In this document: positions 1-8,466 of the stretch, one piece after another
Position numbering within the stretch: the stretch's first letter is position 1
How the letters are laid out: each line of letters opens with the position of its first letter
Position numbers and translations under genes: made by a program
The notes under the pieces: model-generated
Seen by the model: the letters and a program-made list of their open reading frames with translations, nothing else
Databases searched by the model: none
What the model was told of the DNA's origin: nothing
Assembly (NCBI GenBank): GCA_004195025.1
Contig: SGBB01000007.1
Span: 1-64,000, forward strand
From: Candidatus Acidulidesulfobacter diazotrophicus
GTDB taxonomy: Bacteria > SZUA-79 > Acidulodesulfobacterales > Acidulodesulfobacteraceae
Direction: 5' to 3'
DNA length: 64,000 bases

Positions 1-1058
1 TTATCTGTAATTAATTTTGACTCATTTTCATCAAGATTACCTTTTGTTTTATTAAAAAGCATATCTATCGTATCAATCAAATATCTTGCAGTTTTTATAT
101 CTTTTTCATATTTTCCAGTCATAGGATTTGGAAGTTTCCAAAGATAGAACAAAGCTTGAGGATTAAGAGAATAAACAAAAGTAGAAAAATCCGCTTTTAA
201 TTCATCCATATTATTATCATTATCGCTTGCGCTAAATTCGCTTTTCTCATTAACGCCGATTATTTCACTTTTGGCGTTATCATATAATTCTGTTCTTGTT
301 TTTTCTTTAGATCTTCCGTATTTAGCTTTGTCTGCATTATGCATTAAACCTTCAAAATAGGTGTTCGTCAGATCGTATAGTATTATATTTTCTTTAAGCG
401 AAAATAAATCTCTTTCTTTATTTTTTAGATATTCTTCTATTTCTTCTTTATGTTTTAATAATTTATCGGATATTCTGTACAGTCTGTTTAAAGGCAGATG
501 AGTAAAAGAAGTATTAAGAAGCTTTTCAAGTCCGCTTACGCTCTTTAGCCATTTCAGGCTAAAATGCTCGCTTGAAGGATGAACGAGCTTTGCTATAATA
601 GAAACTAAGGCATCTGTTGTATGCTCAGGGCTAAAGCCCAGAGCATACAGGAATTTATCTAATTCCAATTCTTTAATAATTGAATAAGCTATATACTCGG
701 GACCGATAGTTCTGGTATTTAAAATATTTAATGAATTTAAATCTATATTTTCGTAATCAAAAACCTCTATTTTATTTTCTTCCGTATTAATAGTCTTTTT
801 TACTATTAAAGAAGAATAATATACTGCAAGGGATTCTATTTTTTCTTCTGCTGGGATTAAGCATTGCCTGCCGTAAACCAAATCTTCTATTCTGTCGGCT
901 AAGGCTTTAAAATCATTAGTATCTATATCAAGAGTTCCTAAATCTAATATCTTTTTCTGTCTTGGGCCGCTTGAAGTTCTGTACGACTCCATTAGCCTGT
1001 AATATACATAGACTTTATCTGAGTTCTTATTCTTCTTTTCTATACGCTTTATAAACAT
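1..1058 (-). CDS. DDE transposase, IS1634/IS4-like, partial at window edge
   Basis: The frame is open from an ATG at 1058 to the window edge, giving at least 352 residues. The N-terminus (MFIKRIEKKN, then RTSSGPRQKKILDLG) and the later LYDLTNTYFEG and AKYGRSKEK segments match the layout of IS1634-type transposases, where the D of YDLTNTYFEG is the first catalytic acid. An AAGGA ribosome site lies 13 bases before the ATG. After GRSKEK the expected conserved strand is not seen. Instead there are about 100 residues of unfamiliar sequence (KTRTELYDN onward). The rest of the gene and the left end of the element lie outside the window. Family assignment is from remembered motifs. Confidence 0.72.
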   Translation of the reverse strand, partial: MFIKRIEKKNKNSDKVYVYYRLMESYRTSSGPRQKKILDLGTLDIDTNDFKALADRIEDLVYGRQCLIPAEEKIESLAVYYSSLIVKKTINTEENKIEVFDYENIDLNSLNILNTRTIGPEYIAYSIIKELELDKFLYALGFSPEHTTDALVSIIAKLVHPSSEHFSLKWLKSVSGLEKLLNTSFTHLPLNRLYRISDKLLKHKEEIEEYLKNKERDLFSLKENIILYDLTNTYFEGLMHNADKAKYGRSKEKTRTELYDNAKSEIIGVNEKSEFSASDNDNNMDELKADFSTFVYSLNPQALFYLWKLPNPMTGKYEKDIKTARYLIDTIDMLFNKTKGNLDENESKLITD

Positions 1059-1273
1059 AAAATGATATTAGTCCTTCCGTTAATCAAACAAAATAAAAAT
1101 ATTATTAATAATTAGCAATTAATAATTATAACTAATAAATGTAATTATTATATCATATAAATATATTATGTCAAGTAAATAATATATCTATGGGGGACTA
1201 CGAAAATAATTTATATAAAAACACCCGCAAACCCGCATATATTTGTTTAATAATATCTAATTTAGGGGTATTT

Positions 1274-1990
1274 TTAAGGACTTAAGGGATGGAAGTGGTG
1301 AAGTTGGGTTAAGTTAAATTCATCTGATATTTTTTTGCTGAAATTCATCATGTTGTAAAAAAAAACTAATTTTTCATATTCTTTAAATTCATATAAATAC
1401 TTGCATAAATCAAAAAGAAAAGACATGTAGTTAAATTTATAATAATTTTTATCTGTTATAGCGTCGATATTCCTGAATATTTCAATATATGTTAAAATTA
1501 TTTCATTTATATAATTTTTATCAATTGATGTTAAATATTCATATGATGTGATAATTATATTGTAATATTCAGATGTAATTGAATTAATAAATTCGCTAAT
1601 ATTATAATCAATATTAATATTATCTAATTTATTAATGCCGTTAATATTATTAATATTCTTATTAGTGCCGGCAATATCTTTAACGTCTTCAGAATTATTA
1701 GTGTTATTAGTATTATTAACGGCAATATTTTTTTTGTAAACCGATTTAAACTCATTAATTTTATTATGAATATCGTAAGTCTTTTTGAAATTATCAAGAT
1801 GATTTTTTATTGCTTCAAAATCTCCGCTAATATAATAAGATTTTAATAAATTTAATCTTAATTCTATATTTTTATCGTTATCATCATTATCATCATTATT
1901 TTTAGTTAAAAATTCTTCGGCATTTTTTTGAAACGCTTTTATACCTTCATAAAATCTTATTAGCTTATTTAATTCATGATAATAATTCAT
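1274..1990 (-). CDS. hypothetical Asn-rich protein, possible partner of the HNH protein
   Basis: I do not recognise this 238-residue protein. It is predicted mostly helical with an Asn/Asp-rich central stretch (about residues 30-40 and 95-125), has no signal peptide or membrane segment, and ends in LTQLHHFHPLSP. It starts 19 bases after the stop of the HNH-nuclease-like gene on the same strand, so the two are probably co-transcribed. In polymorphic toxin loci the gene directly after a nuclease toxin is often its immunity protein, so that is a possible role by position only. The run of short helices could also be a degenerate repeat protein. Confidence 0.5.
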   Translation of the reverse strand: MNYYHELNKLIRFYEGIKAFQKNAEEFLTKNNDDNDDNDKNIELRLNLLKSYYISGDFEAIKNHLDNFKKTYDIHNKINEFKSVYKKNIAVNNTNNTNNSEDVKDIAGTNKNINNINGINKLDNINIDYNISEFINSITSEYYNIIITSYEYLTSIDKNYINEIILTYIEIFRNIDAITDKNYYKFNYMSFLFDLCKYLYEFKEYEKLVFFYNMMNFSKKISDEFNLTQLHHFHPLSP

Positions 1991-2009
1991 ATTGTTATCT
2001 CCCGTAGAG

Positions 2010-3539
2010 TTATATAATTTTATTGTATGTTGTTAATTCTTTTATAAAATTGTTTAATCCTGCAAAAGCTATTATTTTTTCTTCCTCGTCTAAATTTGTT
2101 AATAAATATATTCTTAAATCTTCATTTGTCTTATAGTCGGTGAATTTTAGTTTTAAAGATTCTTCTTTGTTTATTGCAATTGTCAATCTGCATGAAGAGT
2201 TTGATTCTACGGTTGTTTTAATTTCATTCAATAAAATTTTTTCGGATGTAGAGAGTTTGCCGATTGTATCTAATAAATTTTTTATTTCATTTTCATTTGT
2301 AATATTATGTTTGAAATTGCTGTTGTTTGATTTAATATTTTTTTCAAAATTAAATTCTCTATATTGAGATAAATTTTTGTCAATAAAAATATCGCACGAG
2401 TCAATTAATTTATGATGTTCTTCCTGAAGCGCTATGTAGTTTGAAACATTGTCTGTTCCGCCGTCTTGAAGCTGATTTATATGATGTATTTGGACTGAAC
2501 TTTCTTTTTTAGAAATTATATTTTTTGTATAATTCAACTTTTCATCTTTAAAATCTCTTTTTTTAATATAGTCCCTGACTTTATCCCAGTTAAAATGGGA
2601 TTCTAACTCCATTATTTTTTTATTTTCAATGGAAATTTTTATATTTTTAAATCCATCTATATAATTTTTATAATAATTTAAAGCGCCAAGTAAAGGTTTG
2701 CTGCTATCGGGGAGCGTTCTTGAAATTATGTTTTCAATGTAGTCCGATTTATTTTTCCATATATATACGGAAGGTTTCTCTTTTAAATCATACTTGACTA
2801 TTTTAGCGGTATCATTTAGCTGTAATTTAATATTGTTTTTAATTTCGTTAAAATTATTATTAAAAGCGATATAATTGTTATTATTGCTGTTAATAATATT
2901 ACCGTTAGTCTCATTGTTGTTTTGTTTTGAAATTATTGTAATTTCGCCAGGAACTGTTTTTTGAATATTTATTTTTATACCTTTTTCTTTTAATTCAAAA
3001 TAATTTTTAAGTGTAAAATCGGATAATTTAAATTCATCATTTATACTGTAATTATCTGTAAGTTTTTTATTATTAATGTCGTTTAATTTTTTTTGTGAAA
3101 TTAAGATGTTTTTAACGGCAATGTCCCTGCCGTATTTTGTCATTTCATGAAATTTAATTCCCTGAATTTCGGTTATGCTATTTTCAGAAGTGATATTTTT
3201 CATACTCTTCATACTCTCTATTGTTTTATTATCTATTGCGCCATAAGTTTTACAAAGAAAATCGTTGTCATTTTTTATTATAAAACCTGAATTGCAAAGA
3301 TCTTTAATTTCACCTTCTGCTTCTATTATTTTAGAGCTCCTTATTTTTTCATCGTTAAAAGTTTTAATAGCCTTTATCTTATCGGTTAAATTTTCAAATC
3401 CGACTATTTTATCGGACAATTCACCGATATCTTTTTCAGATATATTAAGATTGCTTTTAATATCATTGTTTTTACCGTTATTTAAATTTTTTAAATTTAG
3501 ATTATTTGATTTTTCTAATACTTTTACGTTTAAATCCAT
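2010..3539 (-). CDS. HNH-nuclease-like protein, possible toxin
   Basis: This 509-residue protein carries an HNH-type motif at about residues 350-385: IHHINQLQDGGTDN, then SNYIALQEEHHKLI. The paired His, the Asn and the final His fit the HHxxPLxxGG...N...H pattern of HNH nucleases found in many bacterial toxins. The roughly 340 residues before it are Asn/Lys-rich with no recognised domain, and about 125 residues follow it. No signal peptide or secretion tag was seen. It is the first gene of a two-gene unit beside a transposase. It could be a toxin, a mobile-element nuclease or a decayed phage-type gene. Confidence 0.6.
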   Translation of the reverse strand: MDLNVKVLEKSNNLNLKNLNNGKNNDIKSNLNISEKDIGELSDKIVGFENLTDKIKAIKTFNDEKIRSSKIIEAEGEIKDLCNSGFIIKNDNDFLCKTYGAIDNKTIESMKSMKNITSENSITEIQGIKFHEMTKYGRDIAVKNILISQKKLNDINNKKLTDNYSINDEFKLSDFTLKNYFELKEKGIKINIQKTVPGEITIISKQNNNETNGNIINSNNNNYIAFNNNFNEIKNNIKLQLNDTAKIVKYDLKEKPSVYIWKNKSDYIENIISRTLPDSSKPLLGALNYYKNYIDGFKNIKISIENKKIMELESHFNWDKVRDYIKKRDFKDEKLNYTKNIISKKESSVQIHHINQLQDGGTDNVSNYIALQEEHHKLIDSCDIFIDKNLSQYREFNFEKNIKSNNSNFKHNITNENEIKNLLDTIGKLSTSEKILLNEIKTTVESNSSCRLTIAINKEESLKLKFTDYKTNEDLRIYLLTNLDEEEKIIAFAGLNNFIKELTTYNKII

Positions 3540-3848
3540 TTTAAATTCCTTTTTTAATTTTTTTGTTTGTTAGATTGTTTAATAAATTATTTTTTATGTA
3601 TAATTTAATTTAACAAAAAAATATTTCATTATTATTAAGCTTTTGTTAAAATTGAATTAAATTAAAATAAAGATTTGATGTAAAAAAAATAGATAAGTAA
3701 ATTAAAATCATAAAATAAAGCTATAAATTTAAACTATAAATTGATAAAATAAATTTACAATTATAAATTAAAATGCGGAAGGGGGGAGGCTCTTAATTAT
3801 TATCTGTTTTTTATATTTAAACAATGATATTTGAGCTATATAATTTTA

Positions 3849-5501
3849 ATGAACATTGCCGAAATTAAGAATAATCTTTTTATCTTTAATACAATGAGCG
3901 GTTTAAAAGAGTTATTTAAACCGATTAATAAAGATAAAGTGTTGATGTATGTCTGCGGTATTACGGCGTATGATTATTCGCATATAGGACATGCAAGAGC
4001 ATATATTACATTTGATATTATTTACCGTTATTTAAGGCATATCGGATTTGATACTGTATATGTAAGGAATTTTACCGATATTGATGATAAAATAATTAAA
4101 AAAGCCAATGAAGAAGGCGTTGCTTTTAATATAATTTCCGAACGTTTTATTGATGAATTTCATAAAGATATGGATTCACTATATGTCGAATCTCCCTCTT
4201 ATGAACCGAAAGCTACGGAAACAGTTGAAGATATGATATTATTTATTAAATCTTTAATAGATAAAGGATTTGCTTATGAAAAAAATAGCGATGTTTTTTT
4301 TAAAGTAAATTCATTTAAAGAATACGGCAAACTGTCGCATAAAAATATTGACGAACTACTGTCCGGCGCAAGGATACCTTTGAATGAGGAAAAAGAAAAT
4401 CCGCTTGATTTTTCTCTATGGAAAAGATCAAAACCGAACGAACCGTTCTGGAAAAGTCCCTGGGGTTCAGGCAGACCAGGCTGGCACATTGAATGTTCGG
4501 CAATGAGCATGAAATTTTTAGGTGAGCAGATTGACATACACGGCGGAGGTTCGGATTTGATATTTCCTCATCATGAAAACGAAATAGCCCAAAGCGAAAG
4601 CTTTACCGGTAAAAAATTTGTAAATTATTGGATTCACAACGGATTTGTCAATATCAACAACGAGAAAATGTCTAAATCACTTAAAAATTATATAACTATA
4701 AGAGACTTACTGAAAGATTATGAACCTGAAGTTATACGATTATTTTTTATGTTCACGCATTACAGGTCTTACATAGATTTTTCGCAAAACGGTCTTGAAA
4801 GCGCAAAACAATCATTAATCAGATTATACGAGACTCTAAATTTATATATTGACATTAAAAACAAAATCGCCGATAAAATTATAAAAATAGATAATTTAGA
4901 TAATTACGATAAAGACAGTTTTGCAAACAAGAAAACCGTTAATAATAATAACAATATGAAAATCAGTGCGAATTACAATTTTAATAACGGCATCAACAAT
5001 ATTAATAATATTAACAATATTAATAATATTAATAATAAATTTAATAAACCAGATTCTGAAATTTCTAATGATAATATAGACGATTATTTAAATGAATTTT
5101 ATAATGCGATGAATGATGATTTTAATACTGCAAGCGCATTGGCAGTTTTATTTAATTTAATTAGAAAAACTAATCAGATAATAAATAATTCACTCGCTAA
5201 AGGATTTATATACGATTATGAGCTGAAATTTTTAGATCAATTTTATAATTTTGTTGCAATAATACAAAATATTTTCGGAATATTAAAAGAAAATCCGCAA
5301 ATATTTTTAGAAAGATATTTAAGAAATTCTGAAAATATTGGATTATCTAATGAAGAAATACAAAACTATATTAATAAAAGAAATGAGTCCAGAAAAAACA
5401 AAGATTATAAATCGGCTGATGAAATACGCAAAATGCTTTCAGATAAAGGAATAATATTAGAAGATACGGGTTTTGAAACAAAATATAAAATTGAGAATTA
5501 A
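3849..5501 (+). CDS. cysS: cysteine--tRNA ligase
   Basis: Charges tRNA-Cys with cysteine in the cytoplasm. The class I signature HIGH is at about residues 45-48 (YSHIGHARAY) and KMSKS at about 273-277 (NEKMSKSLKNY). The zinc ligands are visible as Cys in YVCGITAYDY, Cys in WHIECSAM and the His/Glu of FPHHENE. The ATG at 3849 is preferred over a TTG 18 bases upstream because homologues begin shortly before the LxMYVCG segment, but neither has a good ribosome site. Residues about 363-407, between the catalytic and C-terminal helical parts, are an Asn-rich insert with repeated NNI units that normal CysRS lacks. Otherwise it looks intact at 550 residues. Confidence 0.96.
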   Translation: MNIAEIKNNLFIFNTMSGLKELFKPINKDKVLMYVCGITAYDYSHIGHARAYITFDIIYRYLRHIGFDTVYVRNFTDIDDKIIKKANEEGVAFNIISERFIDEFHKDMDSLYVESPSYEPKATETVEDMILFIKSLIDKGFAYEKNSDVFFKVNSFKEYGKLSHKNIDELLSGARIPLNEEKENPLDFSLWKRSKPNEPFWKSPWGSGRPGWHIECSAMSMKFLGEQIDIHGGGSDLIFPHHENEIAQSESFTGKKFVNYWIHNGFVNINNEKMSKSLKNYITIRDLLKDYEPEVIRLFFMFTHYRSYIDFSQNGLESAKQSLIRLYETLNLYIDIKNKIADKIIKIDNLDNYDKDSFANKKTVNNNNNMKISANYNFNNGINNINNINNINNINNKFNKPDSEISNDNIDDYLNEFYNAMNDDFNTASALAVLFNLIRKTNQIINNSLAKGFIYDYELKFLDQFYNFVAIIQNIFGILKENPQIFLERYLRNSENIGLSNEEIQNYINKRNESRKNKDYKSADEIRKMLSDKGIILEDTGFETKYKIEN

Positions 5502-5574
5502 ATATATTTATGAAAATATAGAATTGATAGTATTATTATAGTGTAATAGCATATCAAAAATATAATTTTAAATA

Positions 5575-5660
5575 CTGATGACCGCCCCGCTCTCGGCTTA
5601 TAGCATTGTGAACAGAAACGGCATGCGTCCCTATTTTCGGAACTTTCCCGCTGAAGCCGG
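5575..5660 (+). repeat. dispersed repeat, module B copy
   Basis: This stretch begins CTGATGACCGCCCCGCTCTC and runs through GAACAGAAACGGCATGCG to CGGAACTTTCCCGC. It matches module B of the family described at 34213-34446 and at 18703, 31364 and 45327. Inside are short inverted repeats such as GAAACG/CGTCC (degraded here) and GGCTTATAGC. The rest of the 345-base gap between cysS and the next gene is A+T-rich. It shows no gene, tRNA or clear terminator. Confidence 0.75.
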
Positions 5661-5846
5661 TTGGGACTTTACGGGGTTTTATTATTTGCATAAGCAGAAA
5701 TGCAGAGTTACTTAGCTATATAACTTATAGAGTTATAGTTTCTATTGCAGAATTAAGGTTAATATATTAAAAAAATATGCAGAATAAGTATCAAGATGGA
5801 CAGTTTACTTATACAATAAAACCGATAAAAATAGAGATTAATAATT

Positions 5847-6059
5847 ATGAATATTAAGGAAATGATAGAAGAATTTTTGGTATGTCCTAAGTGCAAAGGA
5901 CAGCTTGAATTATCTACGATTAATAACAAAACAGAAGAAAGTAATATTTGTGAATATCCTATATTGATTTGCAGAAGCTGCGATGTGTATTATCCTATAG
6001 AAGATGATATACCTGTTTTGTTAATTGACGAAGCAAGAAAATTAGACGGTAATAATTAA
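5847..6059 (+). CDS. Trm112/UPF0434-like zinc-ribbon protein
   Basis: A 70-residue protein with the two-cysteine-pair layout of the Trm112/YcaR (UPF0434) family: LVCPKCKGQLE near residue 11 and LICRSCDVYYPIEDDIPVLL near residue 42. The typical PIxDGIPVLL ending is present as PIEDDIPVLL. In eukaryotes and archaea Trm112 activates methyltransferases; the bacterial role is poorly known. In proteobacteria the gene commonly sits with lipid A/Kdo genes, and here the Kdo transferase gene follows 84 bases downstream. The four cysteines suggest that zinc binding is retained. Confidence 0.85.
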   Translation: MNIKEMIEEFLVCPKCKGQLELSTINNKTEESNICEYPILICRSCDVYYPIEDDIPVLLIDEARKLDGNN

Positions 6060-6143
6060 TATAAAAATATAAATGAAAACCGATAATTTTTATATATAAA
6101 CTTATTTAAATACTTTAGTTCCTTTGTCTTATAAAAAATATAA

Positions 6144-8030
6144 ATGAAAAATGATAATTTATTACGGATTAAATTAAAACAACTATTTGCTTTAGATGTT
6201 AATTTAAAAAAATATATTTTAAACGTAAATGCCGATATTTTAGAATCCTGTTCAAAAAATTTAAACAAAGAAATCCACAAGCCTTATAATTGCAGTAGTC
6301 TAAATTATAAAAAATTTTGGTTTTATGCCGAATCTATAGGGGAAGTTAAAATTGCTCTTTATTTATGCGAATTAATAAAAGAAAATATAAAAGTAAAAAA
6401 TATAAATGTAATGCCTGTTTTTTTTATCAGTGTTAAAACAGTTTCGGCGTATAAAACCTTAAAAAGTTATAATTCTATCAATATTAATACTTCTAATACT
6501 TTTAATAACATAAATAATATTAATATTACAAATGGTATAGATAACGATAATGATATAGGTAATACTTATATTATCAATAACAAAAATATTATTTATAATG
6601 CAGGCAACATTAACAACATTAACAACATCGAAAATATTGATAATTTAAAAAGTCACGTTTACGGTTATAATTATAATAAAAATCATAGCAACAATATTAT
6701 TTTTTTTTATCATCCCATTTATTTTACTTCTATTTTTTTTAAATATTATGTAAATTTAATTCAACCGAATTATTTTATTTCCATAGAACATAGTATCAAT
6801 AATAAATGTGTGGAAGTTTTGTTTAATAATAATAAGAATATTAAAATTTATTTATTAGATTTAAATTTTAAAAAAGAAAGATATTTAAGAAGATATAATT
6901 TATTAAAAAAGCAAATTTTAAACAATATATATATAAATGTGTATGATAAAGAAGATGAAATAAACCTTGAAAATTTGTTTAAAAGCTGCAAAAAAATTAG
7001 CTATAATAATTATTTTAATTATAAAGAAGAAAATAAAAATGACAATGCGGATAAGCTATCGCAAAATAATTTAGTTATTAATGACAATGCAGATAAATTG
7101 ACAAAAAATAATTTAATTTTTAATTACGATGCGGATAAATCATCGCAAAGCAATCTAACGATTTTGGAAATATCGGATTATCCTCTAAAAACTGCATCGT
7201 CTTTTAATAATTTTAGTAGACTTAATAAATTAGCCGATTTGACAAGGGATAAACATACAAGTGAAAATAAATATAAAGAAAATAATGACAATAAGCATAA
7301 AGAGTATAAACATGAAAATACTCATGAGTATGAGTATGAGCACGAGCATGTGCATGAGCATGAATATGAAAATATAGGTAAGCATAAAATAACCGAAAAT
7401 AACAAAAATGTTATCGTCGTTTCCTTTATATCCATTCATAAGAAAGAAGCTGTTTTTTTAATCGGCATATTAAAATCGCTTAATGAAGCCTTTTTTAGTA
7501 AGAATATCAAATTTAAATTTATTTTTGCTCCTAGAAATATTAAGATTATAAAATTAATAAAAAGAAAAGCAGAAAAAGAAAATTTTAAAGTAATTTTTTA
7601 TAAAAAAGATAGAATTAGTATAGAAAAATTTACAAACTATAGCTTTTCTGCAGAAACCGATATTTTAGCAGTAGACGATTATGGAAAATTAGATGAAGTA
7701 TATAGTGTTTCGGATATTGTATATGTCGGCAAAAGTTTATTTAAAGAAGAAAGCGGAGGACATAATATTCTTGAACCTATACTATATTCAAAAGCAGTAA
7801 TTACCGGTCCTTATATAAATAATTTTAAAAATATAGCAGATACTTATATAAAAAATAATGCCGTCAAGATAATTAAAAAAGAAAATTTTTTAATAGAATT
7901 TATTAAATTTATAGAAAATAATAAAGTATGGAGTACAATGGGTGAAATTTCTTTTAATATATTTAAAGAACAGCAAGAAAAAAACGCCGAAAATTTAAAT
8001 TATTTTATAAAAAATGAATTTTTAAACTAA
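6144..8030 (+). CDS. waaA: 3-deoxy-D-manno-octulosonic acid (Kdo) transferase with long inserts
   Basis: Transfers Kdo to lipid A precursor at the inner membrane during lipopolysaccharide synthesis. The N-terminal FWFYAESIGEVKIA contains the catalytic-type Glu of the family's SxGE motif. The C-terminal half has YSVSDIVYVGKSL, then GGHNILEPILYSKAVITGP, the hallmark of WaaA sugar-nucleotide binding. The usual enzyme has about 425 residues; this one has 628. The excess is low complexity: an Asn-rich block at about residues 110-175 and a block at about 290-425 that includes alternating His/Glu/Tyr (HEYEYEHEHVHEHEYE). A typical N-terminal membrane anchor is not obvious. Its stop codon falls in the first unit of a pentanucleotide repeat. 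Confidence 0.88.
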   Translation: MKNDNLLRIKLKQLFALDVNLKKYILNVNADILESCSKNLNKEIHKPYNCSSLNYKKFWFYAESIGEVKIALYLCELIKENIKVKNINVMPVFFISVKTVSAYKTLKSYNSININTSNTFNNINNINITNGIDNDNDIGNTYIINNKNIIYNAGNINNINNIENIDNLKSHVYGYNYNKNHSNNIIFFYHPIYFTSIFFKYYVNLIQPNYFISIEHSINNKCVEVLFNNNKNIKIYLLDLNFKKERYLRRYNLLKKQILNNIYINVYDKEDEINLENLFKSCKKISYNNYFNYKEENKNDNADKLSQNNLVINDNADKLTKNNLIFNYDADKSSQSNLTILEISDYPLKTASSFNNFSRLNKLADLTRDKHTSENKYKENNDNKHKEYKHENTHEYEYEHEHVHEHEYENIGKHKITENNKNVIVVSFISIHKKEAVFLIGILKSLNEAFFSKNIKFKFIFAPRNIKIIKLIKRKAEKENFKVIFYKKDRISIEKFTNYSFSAETDILAVDDYGKLDEVYSVSDIVYVGKSLFKEESGGHNILEPILYSKAVITGPYINNFKNIADTYIKNNAVKIIKKENFLIEFIKFIENNKVWSTMGEISFNIFKEQQEKNAENLNYFIKNEFLN

Positions 8031-8095
8031 ACTAAACTAAACTAAACTAAACTAAACTAAACTAAACTAAACTAAACTAAACTAAACTAAACTAA
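8026..8095 (+). repeat. pentanucleotide microsatellite (ACTAA)14
   Basis: Fourteen perfect tandem copies of ACTAA were counted. The first copy supplies the TAA stop of waaA, so the array starts exactly at the gene end and changes in copy number would not alter the protein. It opens a 436-base gap that also holds an inverted repeat, a dispersed element and a minisatellite before the next gene. Confidence 0.95.
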
Positions 8096-8108
8096 ATTCC
8101 TTAATCCT

Positions 8109-8138
8109 GCATTAGAAACTATTTATAAGTTCTAATGC
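8109..8138. repeat. inverted repeat downstream of waaA
   Basis: The arms GCATTAGAA and TTCTAATGC form a near-perfect stem of about 11 pairs with one bulge, around a short A+T-rich loop. No T-run follows, so it is not a standard intrinsic terminator. It may still act as a transcript 3'-end hairpin for waaA. Confidence 0.5.
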
Positions 8139-8147
8139 TAAATAACT

Positions 8148-8263
8148 CTGGATTCCTGCCTGCGCAGGAATGACAACCAAAAGGTGAAATGATAAAACAC
8201 TCTCAAAGTCATTCCCGCACAGGCAGGAATCCAGAAATATAAATCTCTATCGGCAATTTTGGG
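8148..8263 (+). repeat. dispersed modular repeat, two hairpins plus right terminal repeat
   Basis: Hairpin 1 (CTGGATTCCTGCC/TGCGCAGGAATGAC) is followed by a 34-base spacer, hairpin 2 (GTCATTCCCGCACAGGCAGGAATCCAG), and the right end TCTATCGGCAATTTTGGG at 8246-8263. That right end matches the right termini at 31593, 34446 and 50891. The nested module B and the left terminal repeat are absent here. It is therefore a short derivative of the family whose full copy is at 34213-34446. Confidence 0.8.
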
Positions 8264-8321
8264 AATATATAGCATATATTATTTAATAAATATAAAATAA
8301 AAATATAAAATTTAATAAATA

Positions 8322-8421
8322 AACCAAGCAATAACCAAGCAATAACCAAGCAATAAACAAGCAATAAACCAAGCAATAAACAAGCAATAGACAAGCAATA
8401 GACAAGCAATAGACAAGCAAT
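8322..8421 (+). repeat. minisatellite, 9 copies of an 11-12 bp unit
   Basis: Nine copies of the core CAAGCAAT start at 8325, 8336, 8347, 8358, 8370, 8381, 8392, 8403 and 8414. The linkers are AAC, AAA or AGA-type. The array ends 45 bases before the start of the PHP-domain gene, so copy-number change would alter its 5' leader or promoter spacing. Confidence 0.92.
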
Positions 8422-8466
8422 ATATAACAGACAATAAATAAAAAATTTAATAAACAACAAAACAAA

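Noticed and set aside
3770-3848. T-box or riboswitch before cysS around the G-rich stretch GCGGAAGGGGGGAGGC
   Set aside because: No specifier stem or antiterminator could be drawn; T-boxes are also mostly confined to Firmicutes.
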